9,682 nucleotides of DNA from NBML01 sp029939535 (GTDB taxonomy: Bacteria > Desulfobacterota > Desulfobacteria > Desulfobacterales > Desulfobacteraceae). The position numbers were made by a program, and so were the translations under genes. A model generated the notes under the pieces. That model did no database searches. It was not told the origin of the DNA and saw nothing but the letters and a program-made list of their open reading frames with translations. The number at the start of each line of letters is the position of its first letter. Positions within the stretch are counted from its first letter, which is position 1. Positions 1 to 6,034 of the stretch are shown one piece after another. The stretch is taken from contig JAOZST010000145.1 in assembly GCA_029939535.1 (NCBI GenBank), forward strand, positions 1 through 9,682, given 5' to 3'.

Positions 1-802
1 CAGGTCCAAGGCTTGGGTCCATTTCATACCCCACGGAGTTTCTGCCCATTGCCATTGCCGCGGCCATGGTGGTGCCGGTACCCAGAAATGGGTCCAGCAC
101 CTGGTCTCCCTTGACAGAATACATGTTGATCAGGCGCAGGGCCAGCTCAAGGGGATAGGCTGCACTTCTTTTCCGGGCTGTTTTATCCGCCAGGGACTGG
201 ACTGTCCCTTTGATATCAAACCAGACATCTGAAAACCAGGCATTGCGTTCTTCCCAGAACAGAGCGCTTTGCCTGCGGTTTATTTTGTCAGCCTCTCTGG
301 TAAATTCCCTTTTGCCGCCTTTTCTAAGAATCAGGACATATTCGTGTTCCAGGGTGACATAGGCTCCGGCAGGCAGCATGCCTGATCCCATGAATTTATT
401 GGGGGCATTGGTCTGTTTCCGCCACAGGATACATGGCAGGTTGGAAAATCCAATTTTCTGGGTGGAGGTAAGAATTCTGGCATGGTTTGTATAAAGGGAA
501 AAATTTTCCTTTATGGTCCTTGTGGCATCCCCGATATTGATGCAGGCAAATCCGCCGGGTTTCAATACCCGGTAACACTCTTCCCAGATGGAATCCAACA
601 CCTGGTGCATGGCCTCAAAGGCGCCGTTTCCGTTTCCTTTTGCCAGCAGCTTTTTTATGTTCGGCTGTAAAGAGGCAAATATCTCATCCCACATTTCTAT
701 CATGGGATATGGCGGGGAAGTGACCACAAGATCAATACTTTGATCTGCCAGATCTTTCATGGACCTTGAATCGCCGATTATTGGTTTGTGTATTGTTTCC
801 AA
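1..802 (-). CDS. DNA methyltransferase, SPPY-first class (probably cytosine-N4), C-terminus cut by window edge
   Basis: This site-specific, SAM-dependent DNA methyltransferase reads open for 267 codons with no frameshift before leaving the window. Counting from the TTG at 802, it shows a GDSR block (residues 10-13), the catalytic motif IV TSPPY (28-32) followed by PMIEMWD, a VLKPGG strand, the SAM-binding motif DPFLGTGTT (237-245) and VGYEMD (257-262). Catalytic motif before SAM motif is the beta-type order, and SPPY favours N4-cytosine over N6-adenine. TTG at 802 is preferred because a TTCCTT (AAGGAA on the coding strand, 813-818) lies upstream and residues 1-15 fit the family start. ATG at 760 would leave only 12 residues before SPPY. 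The gene begins 7 bases after the glpK stop, so translational coupling is likely. No restriction endonuclease is visible, so it may be an orphan or its partner may lie to the left. Specificity is unknown. Confidence 0.9.
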   Translation of the reverse strand, partial: METIHKPIIGDSRSMKDLADQSIDLVVTSPPYPMIEMWDEIFASLQPNIKKLLAKGNGNGAFEAMHQVLDSIWEECYRVLKPGGFACINIGDATRTIKENFSLYTNHARILTSTQKIGFSNLPCILWRKQTNAPNKFMGSGMLPAGAYVTLEHEYVLILRKGGKREFTREADKINRRQSALFWEERNAWFSDVWFDIKGTVQSLADKTARKRSAAYPLELALRLINMYSVKGDQVLDPFLGTGTTMAAAMAMGRNSVGYEMDPSLGP

Positions 803-809
803 AGAAAGA

Positions 810-2327
810 TTATTCCTTCCAGCCAAAGGTTTTTTTAACAGCTTTTTTCCATCCCTGGTAAAGGGACTTGCGTTTCAGGTCATCCATGTCTGGTTCCCAG
901 GTGGAATGGACATGCCAATTTTCTTTTAACGCATCTGTATCGGGCCAGAAACCAACGGCCAGCCCTGCGGCATAGGCAGCTCCCAGGGCAGTGGTTTCCG
1001 CCACCCTTGGACGGGTAACAGCCACATTGAGAATGTCTGCCTGAAATTGCATCAGGGTGTTGTTGGTCACCATGCCACCGTCTACCCTCAAGGATTTCAG
1101 GTCAATCCCTTCCCCCAGGTCAAGGTTGATGGCTTCCACAATATCCTTTGTCTGGAAAGCGCTGGCTTCCAGAACAGCCCTGGCAATGTGGCCCTTGTTG
1201 GCAAACTGGGTGAGCCCGGCAATGATACCCCTGGCATCGGATCGCCAATAGGGTGCAAACAGGCCGGAAAATGCAGGAACACAATATACATCTCCATTAT
1301 CTTCCACAGTGTTGGCCAGGGTCTCAATCTCCGGCGCAGAAGAGACAAGCCCAAGATTATCCCTTACCCACTGGACCAGGGCCCCGGCATAGGCAATGGA
1401 CCCTTCAAGGGCGTAGACAGCATCCTGGCTGCCTATCTGGTAACCCACAGTGGTGAGAAGACCCTGGTCGGAGAATTTAATGGTGCTGCCCGTGTTAAAC
1501 AGGAGAAAACAACCTGTTCCATAGGTGTTTTTGGCTTCTCCGGGTTCGAAACAGGTCTGGCCGAACAGGGCGGCCTGCTGGTCTCCCAGGGCGCCACCCA
1601 CTGTTATTTCTGTTTTAAAAGGGCCTTCAAGGGTTGTTTTCCCAAATGCCGTGGCATGGGATGAAGGAATGATCTCAGGCAAACAGCTTCTGGGGATACC
1701 CATGATCTTTAAGATCTTTTCATCCCAGTCCAGGGTATTAAGGTCCATGAGCAGAGTGCGGGAGGCATTGGTCACGTCAGTGACATGATTGCCTTTGCCT
1801 GGTCCGCCCGTAAGGTTCCAGATGATCCAGGAATCCATGGTGCCGAAAATGGCATCCCCTTTATCCACTGCTTTCCTGACTTCAGATACATGGTCTATCA
1901 TCCATTTGATTTTAGGCCCTGAAAAATAGGTGGCCGTGGGAAGTCCGGTTTTGGACCTGAAACAATCTTTCCCATGGACCTTGTCAAGATCCCTGCATAT
2001 TTCATGGGAGCGGGCACATTGCCAGACAATGGCATTGTACAGGGGTTTTCCCGTGTGCCTGTCCCAGGCCATGACTGTTTCCCGCTGGTTGGTCACCCCA
2101 ACGGCAGCAAGGTCGTTGCCTGAAAGCCCTGTTTTTTCCAGGGCCTGCCCGATTACGGCCTGGGTGTTTTTCCAGATCTGATTGCCGTCATGCTCAACCC
2201 AGCCGGGTTTTTCACAAATCTGGTCATGCTCCATCTGGCTTAGACCAATAATGGACCCGTTTTTGTCAAATATAATAAACCTGGTACTGGTGGTACCCTG
2301 ATCCAAAGCTCCTAGATATGCCGCCAT
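810..2327 (-). CDS. glpK: Glycerol kinase
   Basis: GlpK phosphorylates glycerol to sn-glycerol 3-phosphate with ATP, the cytosolic entry step of glycerol use. The protein has 505 residues, the normal length for this FGGY-family kinase. It shows the N-terminal phosphate-binding DQGTTSTR (9-16), TNQRET (79-84), the catalytic Asp in GGALGDQQAALFGQ (Asp249) and the FGGY signature stretch around NTYGTGCFLLFNTG (267-280). The loop before the catalytic Asp (residues 226-243) lacks the Gly-x-Arg of the E. coli fructose-1,6-bisphosphate site and has no His like that phosphorylated by HPr in Firmicutes. Control by sugar PTS is therefore not expected (inference). The ATG at 2327 has an AGAGG ribosome site 6 bases upstream. 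No glpF, glpD or glpA lies beside it; the downstream neighbour is a DNA methyltransferase, probably on the same transcript. Confidence 0.97.
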   Translation of the reverse strand: MAAYLGALDQGTTSTRFIIFDKNGSIIGLSQMEHDQICEKPGWVEHDGNQIWKNTQAVIGQALEKTGLSGNDLAAVGVTNQRETVMAWDRHTGKPLYNAIVWQCARSHEICRDLDKVHGKDCFRSKTGLPTATYFSGPKIKWMIDHVSEVRKAVDKGDAIFGTMDSWIIWNLTGGPGKGNHVTDVTNASRTLLMDLNTLDWDEKILKIMGIPRSCLPEIIPSSHATAFGKTTLEGPFKTEITVGGALGDQQAALFGQTCFEPGEAKNTYGTGCFLLFNTGSTIKFSDQGLLTTVGYQIGSQDAVYALEGSIAYAGALVQWVRDNLGLVSSAPEIETLANTVEDNGDVYCVPAFSGLFAPYWRSDARGIIAGLTQFANKGHIARAVLEASAFQTKDIVEAINLDLGEGIDLKSLRVDGGMVTNNTLMQFQADILNVAVTRPRVAETTALGAAYAAGLAVGFWPDTDALKENWHVHSTWEPDMDDLKRKSLYQGWKKAVKKTFGWKE

Positions 2328-2370
2328 AAAGAACCTCTACATTTAAAGATTTTTATTGTTAATAATAAGA

Positions 2371-2384
2371 TTGATCCGGATCAA
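2371..2384. promoter_or_regulatory. Perfect FNR/CRP-family-type palindrome upstream of glpK
   Basis: TTGATCCGGATCAA is a perfect 14-bp palindrome and matches the FNR consensus TTGAT-N4-ATCAA exactly. It is centred about 50 bases upstream of the glpK ATG. If the candidate promoter at 2402-2431 is used, the box lies roughly at +11 to +24, a position that suits repression. If transcription starts further downstream, it could instead overlap the -35 region. The regulator is not in the window. Confidence 0.6.
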
Positions 2385-2401
2385 ATCGTCAAAATCGTTT
2401 A

Positions 2402-2431
2402 AAGATAAGGTCATCCAGCCTATAGTGTCAA
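2402..2431 (-). promoter_or_regulatory. Candidate glpK promoter
   Basis: On the minus strand a perfect -35 hexamer TTGACA (2431-2426) is followed after 18 bases by TATCTT (2407-2402, 4 of 6 matches to TATAAT). This predicts a start near 2395 and a leader of about 67 bases. The -10 half overlaps one arm of an inverted repeat, AAAGATAA (2401-2408) and TTATCTTT (2435-2442). No terminator is visible between the ABC gene end at 2507 and here, so read-through into glpK is also possible. Confidence 0.4.
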
Positions 2432-2506
2432 TATTTATCTTTGTAAATTTGCAGATAGTTCCATTTACAATTATTTTGGGGTATATGGGAATTGTAAAAG
2501 AATTTC

Positions 2507-4006
2507 CTATAATTGAAGTTGAAATTTGAAAAAATCCCGGTATTCATCTTCCCTGTGGCTGACATAGAGGATTGTGCTGAGGCCTTCTCCGGCTACCTGT
2601 TCAAGGAAATTCAGCACAGCCTTTCGGTTTAATTCATCCAGCCCCTGGGTGGGTTCATCCAGAATCAGCAGCTTGGGCACCTTGATCAGGGCCCGGGCAA
2701 TGAGGACCAGACGCTGGTCTGCATAGCTGAGTTGTCTGAAGGGAGTCAGGGCTTCCCGTGTCAGTCCTGTGCGTGCCAGCCATTTCATTGCCTTTTCCTC
2801 GTCCTGGCGGGTGTGTGTCTGGTAAAGACCTATGGAGTCAAACAATCCTGAGATAATGCAGTTCAGTGCATTGCCCGGCACATAATAGTTTCTATGGAGG
2901 TCCGGGCTGACAATGCCCATGTTTGTTTTAAGTTCCCATATGGATTCTCCTGTGCCCCTCTGGATACCGAATATTCGCAAATCGTTTTGATAGCAGGCTG
3001 GATGGTCTCCAATAATTACCTGGAGCAGAGTGGATTTTCCGCACCCGTTGGGGCCTGTGATCAGGGTGTGATCTCCGGTAAGGACTTTAAGGTCAAGTCC
3101 GGTGAACACGGTCTTGTCCCCATAACCAGCAAAACCATTTTTAAGCCGGACCAGTTCTTTTTTTGTTCCGGTGGTTTTTTCAATGGCCGGGTGTGATCCT
3201 ATTTTGTCATTGGTTTTGTCATTGGTTTTGTCTGTTATGTTCTTTTCCTGGATTAATTCCCTTGCCGATGCCTTGAAATCCGGGGCTCCCTTGACCAGCT
3301 TTTTTTTCAGGATATCCAGGACCTGGGCCCTGGGCCCCATAAGTTCCAGACGCCCCCTGGCAAATTGTCCTACATGGGTGCACCAATAAGGGATATCTTC
3401 GCTGTTATGTACGGTGATAATCAGCTGGATCCCTCTTTGGTGAAGCAGGTCCAGGGCCTTGTTCAATTCATCACAGCTGGGGGGGTCCAGGCCTTCATAG
3501 GGGGTTTGTACGGCCAGACAGGAGATTCCTTTTGTGATCTGGGTCAGGAGCATCAGCTTTCTGGACTGCCCAGTGCTTAACTGTCTGTATCCCTTGTTCA
3601 TGGAAGCATCCATGGCAAAGGATTTGATCAAGTCTGCATGGCTCTGGGGATTCTTAAGGAATGATCCGGCCAGGGTGCCGGGATCAATTTTGTCCAGAAA
3701 GTCTGTATCATCTTTTTTCAATTCAGCTTCGAAAATATCCTGCTGGCGGCAAAAGGAAACAATGCCCATGTTTTTGGGCAGGTCAAGGCGGTCTGCCAGG
3801 ACTTCTGAGGTTTCCCCGGCCAGAAGGCTGAAAAAGGTGTCAATGCCGGATCGGTTTGTTCCCACAAGGCACCAGGCTTCTTTGGGCCTGGCAATAAGAT
3901 AATCAATGAAAAGGTCCTGGGACCTGGCGTTTTTAATTTCCATGGCTGGTATTGAAACAGGTTGGGGCTGGTTAGGCAAGGGAAATAAGTCTGGAGACCA
4001 ACTCAT
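2507..4006 (-). CDS. Tandem ABC ATPase, ModF-like, with one degenerate nucleotide site
   Basis: This cytosolic protein of up to 499 residues carries two ABC ATPase domains and no membrane segment. Domain 2 closely resembles E. coli ModF: GDHPACYQNDLRIFG (334-348), then SIWELK and GLFDSIGLYQ (387-396). It has an intact Walker A GPNGCGKST (318-326), Walker B LLILDEP (446-452) and H-loop His484, but its signature is LSYAD (426-430). Domain 1 keeps the signature LSTGQ (143-147) and His200. Its P-loop reads GTNRSGIDT (49-57, Lys lost) and its Walker B end reads QTP instead of DEP (167-169). A charged linker (about 240-285) carries a DKTN repeat. ModF function is unsettled even in E. coli (linked to molybdate uptake genes), and no permease is adjacent. 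The start is uncertain: ATG 4006 overlaps the receiver gene by 35 bases, while ATG 3943 (residue 22) fits the ModF N-terminus better. Neither has a strong ribosome site. Confidence 0.88.
   Translation of the reverse strand: MSWSPDLFPLPNQPQPVSIPAMEIKNARSQDLFIDYLIARPKEAWCLVGTNRSGIDTFFSLLAGETSEVLADRLDLPKNMGIVSFCRQQDIFEAELKKDDTDFLDKIDPGTLAGSFLKNPQSHADLIKSFAMDASMNKGYRQLSTGQSRKLMLLTQITKGISCLAVQTPYEGLDPPSCDELNKALDLLHQRGIQLIITVHNSEDIPYWCTHVGQFARGRLELMGPRAQVLDILKKKLVKGAPDFKASARELIQEKNITDKTNDKTNDKIGSHPAIEKTTGTKKELVRLKNGFAGYGDKTVFTGLDLKVLTGDHTLITGPNGCGKSTLLQVIIGDHPACYQNDLRIFGIQRGTGESIWELKTNMGIVSPDLHRNYYVPGNALNCIISGLFDSIGLYQTHTRQDEEKAMKWLARTGLTREALTPFRQLSYADQRLVLIARALIKVPKLLILDEPTQGLDELNRKAVLNFLEQVAGEGLSTILYVSHREDEYRDFFKFQLQL
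3202..3232. repeat. 12-bp tandem repeat inside the ABC ATPase linker
   Basis: TTTTGTCATTGG occurs twice in tandem (3202-3213, 3214-3225), followed by a 7-base partial copy (3226-3232). On the coding strand it encodes a DKTNDKTNDK stretch (residues about 259-268) in the linker between the two ATPase domains. The 12-bp unit preserves the reading frame, so copy number can change without breaking the gene. Confidence 0.9.
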
Positions 4007-4340
4007 GCATTACCGGCATTGAATATGGTTTTTCTAAAATAGCATCAAAGCCTTTGTCTTCAAGGAGCCAGGGTGTTCCGGACATCCCGATAACCGGGGT
4101 TGATTTTTTTATTTGATTCCTTAGATAATCAAGAACCTGATTACCTGAAATACCCGGCATCTTTATATCGGTTATAATTAAACCATATTCATTTTCTTTT
4201 ATTTTAGAGATCCCCTCCTGGTCATTGGTTGCTGTATCAACTTCATAGCCTTTTCTTTCCAGGCAGGCTTTTAATAGCCGAAGGATGGCTGTTTCATCAT
4301 CAATTACAAGTATGGGATTTGCTGTCGGGCAAGTTTTCAT
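3972..4340 (-). CDS. Stand-alone CheY-like response regulator receiver
   Basis: This single-domain receiver has 122 residues and no output domain. All phosphorylation residues are present: the acidic pair Asp14-Asp15 in ILVIDDE, the phospho-acceptor Asp58 in LIITDIKMPG, Ser87 in GMSGT, and Lys104 in the LEKPY motif. It presumably takes a phosphate from a histidine kinase not encoded here and acts through protein contacts. The ATG at 4340 has only a weak GGAA 6 bases upstream. The stop lies inside or just before the ModF-like ATPase gene (35-base overlap or 28-base gap, depending on that start), so the two genes are almost certainly co-transcribed. A possible minus-strand promoter and a 10-bp direct repeat lie just upstream. 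No kinase, chemotaxis or flagellar gene is nearby, so its pathway cannot be named. Confidence 0.93.
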   Translation of the reverse strand: MKTCPTANPILVIDDETAILRLLKACLERKGYEVDTATNDQEGISKIKENEYGLIITDIKMPGISGNQVLDYLRNQIKKSTPVIGMSGTPWLLEDKGFDAILEKPYSMPVMHELVSRLISLA

Positions 4341-4359
4341 TTATGATTCCGAGCTTCTT

Positions 4360-4389
4360 ATCTTTATTCCTAACTATGGATCTTTATTC
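4360..4389. repeat. Pair of 10-bp direct repeats, 20-bp period, in the receiver gene leader
   Basis: ATCTTTATTC occurs at 4360-4369 and again at 4380-4389. The period is exactly 20 bp, about two helical turns, so both copies face the same side of the DNA. They lie 20-50 bases upstream of the receiver start codon and just downstream of the candidate promoter. A pair of sites for one regulator is a reasonable guess. Confidence 0.6.
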
Positions 4390-4402
4390 TTGCCCAAAAC
4401 CG

Positions 4403-4430
4403 GTTATAGATCAAGAAATTTAAAAGACAA
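4403..4430 (-). promoter_or_regulatory. Candidate promoter of the receiver-ATPase pair
   Basis: On the minus strand TTGTCT (4430-4425) and TATAAC (4408-4403, 5 of 6 matches) are separated by 16 bases. This predicts a start near 4395 and a leader of about 55 bases. The leader contains two 10-bp direct repeats. An 8-bp palindrome AACCGGTT (4398-4405) overlaps the -10 box. Confidence 0.35.
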
Positions 4431-4550
4431 AAAAACAACAGGTTTTCACCAGGTAAAAACTGGTATTAATCACCTTACAATACCCAGATGCCCAAGGCAA
4501 ATTGATTTTCAGGAAAATTTCATTGGAGATCTCCTTTAAATTGAATCCCA

Positions 4551-4584
4551 TGTCTTGACGAAGACAACTTAAACATGAGATTAT
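4551..4584 (+). promoter_or_regulatory. Candidate promoter with overlapping inverted repeat for the HAD-like gene
   Basis: TTGACG (4555-4560) and GATTAT (4579-4584) are 18 bases apart, a fair sigma-70-type promoter. The inverted repeat TGTCTT-gacg-AAGACA (4551-4566) covers the -35 box, which would suit an operator. The predicted transcript would start near 4591, after the ATG at 4588. If the promoter is real, the ATG at 4630 must be the start codon. Confidence 0.4.
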
Positions 4585-4629
4585 GGCATGTTTTTTAAGC
4601 TTAATATCAATAAGTTAATTGGATCTGCC

Positions 4630-5226
4630 ATGGTAATTGCCAGAAAAAAAATATATGTGGATGATGTGGTCTCAAGGACCACAGATACCTATGTGGATAT
4701 CATTGAAAAAAAATTTGGGAAGAAAGTGAAGTTTGAACAGATTAAGTCCTTTGATTTGAGAACATCCTTTGGTCTGACAGACAATGAGTTTCATTATTTT
4801 TTTGATCTAATCCACCAGTCAGACCGCCTTCTGGGCTTTGAACCTGTGGAAGGGGCTGTTAAGGCCATGGTAAACTGGGCTGAAGCCGGCCATTGTATTG
4901 ATATTGTCACGGGCCGACCAACTTCGGCCCTGGAAGTGTCCCTGGAATGGCTGGAAAAACACGGAGTCCCTTTTGATTCCTTTACCATGGTGGATAAGTA
5001 TAACAGGCCTGGGAATGATCCTGGTATTGCTATTTCAAAACAGGAGCTGACCAGGCGGACCTATGACTTGGCGGTTGAAGATTCCCTGGAAATGGCCATT
5101 TTCCTTGCCCAGACCATGGATGTGTTTGTGGCCCTGTATGACCGTCCCTGGAATGCCCGGTCAAAGGATCATGAAAAGGTGAAGAGGTGTTCATCCTGGC
5201 AGGAAATCCAGAAACAGGTTGAATGA
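4630..5226 (+). CDS. HAD-superfamily protein (nucleotidase-like) with altered nucleophile motif
   Basis: With start ATG 4630 the protein has 198 residues. An in-frame ATG at 4588 would add 14, but the candidate promoter and the position of the first beta strand favour 4630. The fold looks like the small HAD phosphatases related to 5'(3')-deoxynucleotidases (NT5C or YqfW-like). There is an N-terminal strand KKIYVDDVV (6-14), a cap-like region around SFDLRTSFGL, motif II IVTGRP with Thr94, possible motif III lysines Lys123/Lys137, and an acidic motif IV AVEDSLEMA (Glu150-Asp151). The usual DxDx(T/V) nucleophile motif is not present: the strand reads YVDDVV, so either the first Asp or the spacing is changed. 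Reading frame on both sides is intact. Substrate unknown; the altered motif makes activity doubtful. It converges on the lysE-like gene, 48 bases apart. Confidence 0.75.
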   Translation: MVIARKKIYVDDVVSRTTDTYVDIIEKKFGKKVKFEQIKSFDLRTSFGLTDNEFHYFFDLIHQSDRLLGFEPVEGAVKAMVNWAEAGHCIDIVTGRPTSALEVSLEWLEKHGVPFDSFTMVDKYNRPGNDPGIAISKQELTRRTYDLAVEDSLEMAIFLAQTMDVFVALYDRPWNARSKDHEKVKRCSSWQEIQKQVE

Positions 5227-5234
5227 GTTCATAG

Positions 5235-5267
5235 GGATGAGGACGCTTACTATGCAACTCCTTATCC
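5235..5267. terminator. Possible hairpin between convergent genes
   Basis: GGATGAGGA (5235-5243) pairs with TCCTTATCC (5259-5267): nine pairs with one G-U, around a 15-base loop. It sits in the 48-base gap between the convergent HAD-like and lysE-like genes. No clear T-run follows, so termination is uncertain. Confidence 0.35.
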
Positions 5268-5274
5268 AACTTCC

Positions 5275-5901
5275 TTACCAGTTTTCAGGCATAAGAGAGA
5301 TTAATGCCCAGATTCCAAAGAGCATAAGAACCGTGCCGGATGCCTTGTTGATAAATTTCTGGAATCTGGTGGTAAGCTTCTGTCCCAGCAGACCAACACC
5401 AGAGGCCAGAATCAGCCACCAGACGCAGGAACCTGTGAATACACCAATTACAAGGGTTAGGGCACTAGGGTAGTCTTTGCCAGAAGCCCCCAGGCCCAGG
5501 CCTGCAAAAATGGCCATAAAGGCCATAATGGTCATGGGATTGGTCAGGGTCAGGAATAAAGCGGAGAAATAGGAGAATAAATACCCTTTAAAAATGGGTT
5601 CCTGTTTTTTTTCTGATGCAGGCCGTTTCAGGGTGGAAAGGCCAAGGCCGCACAGGAACAAGCCTCCAATAAAGAGAATCCAGGTTTGATATTTAAAAAG
5701 CAGTCCGGAAATAAAGGCAAGGCCAAATCCAGCCACACAGCCGTAAAAGGCATCTGCAGTGGCAGCGCCGAGACCTGTTGCAAGCCCTGCCCCAACACCG
5801 TGGCTCAGGCTTCTTTGAATGGTTAAAATTCCCATGGGGCCTACTGGTGCTGCAATGGAAAAGCCTATCACCATGCCTTTGATAAAATAATGGTATTCCA
5901 T
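5275..5901 (-). CDS. LysE/RhtB-family amino-acid exporter
   Basis: This inner-membrane protein of 208 residues has the usual length of LysE/RhtB exporters and about six hydrophobic segments (roughly 5-28, 38-64, 70-91, 107-137, 147-172, 185-204). Family marks are the first-helix stretch APVGPMGILTIQRSLSHG (18-35), the small-residue helix GLGAATADAFYG (43-54), and the conserved NPMT (121-124) in the fourth helix. A charged loop (92-104) follows helix 3. Members export amino acids by proton-coupled antiport. The substrate cannot be read from sequence, but the divergent Lrp/AsnC gene and nearby asd point to an aspartate-family or branched amino acid (inference). The ATG at 5901 has an AGGA ribosome site about 8 bases upstream. 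Confidence 0.93.
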   Translation of the reverse strand: MEYHYFIKGMVIGFSIAAPVGPMGILTIQRSLSHGVGAGLATGLGAATADAFYGCVAGFGLAFISGLLFKYQTWILFIGGLFLCGLGLSTLKRPASEKKQEPIFKGYLFSYFSALFLTLTNPMTIMAFMAIFAGLGLGASGKDYPSALTLVIGVFTGSCVWWLILASGVGLLGQKLTTRFQKFINKASGTVLMLFGIWALISLMPENW

Positions 5902-5952
5902 ATGTTTTTCCTGTTAATGTTAAGGTCGCCTATCCGTTCAATGGGGTATAGT

Positions 5953-6006
5953 TTACCTGATTGGTAATAGGTAAGTACATGGCAGATTATAGTTATTTGC
6001 TGGTAA
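5953..6006. promoter_or_regulatory. Candidate operator cluster between lysE-like and lrp-like genes
   Basis: In the 133-base divergent gap, TTACC (5953-5957) and GGTAA (5963-5967) form a perfect inverted repeat around 5 bases. Further GGTAA copies follow at 5970-5974 and 6002-6006. A possible plus-strand -10 box TATAGT lies at 5988-5993. Lrp/AsnC proteins commonly bind several sites in such divergent regions, so the adjacent regulator is the likely ligand. The E. coli Lrp consensus itself is not seen. Confidence 0.4.
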
Positions 6007-6034
6007 AAAACGTAAAAATAAAGGAAAATTTCCC

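Larger units (their letters stand above)
4341..4587. other. Divergent intergenic region between receiver and HAD-like gene
   Basis: About 250 AT-rich bases hold no credible ORF. Visible elements are the receiver promoter and its direct repeats, a 10-bp palindrome GGAGATCTCC (4525-4534), and an inverted repeat over the -35 of the HAD-like gene (4551-4566). A short CCAG/CTGG stem also lies around 4450-4463. No small RNA could be identified with confidence. Confidence 0.6.

Noticed and set aside
396..578. 60-codon minus-strand ORF near the left edge
   Set aside because: It is an out-of-frame shadow of the methyltransferase, whose own frame is open from 802 to the window edge.
1047..1664. 205-codon plus-strand ORF inside glpK
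   Set aside because: It is antisense to an intact, well-conserved glycerol kinase and resembles no protein; the frame is open by codon bias.
4525..4534. Palindrome GGAGATCTCC as a separate operator
   Set aside because: It is only 10 bp, occurs once, and is upstream of the candidate promoter; chance cannot be excluded.
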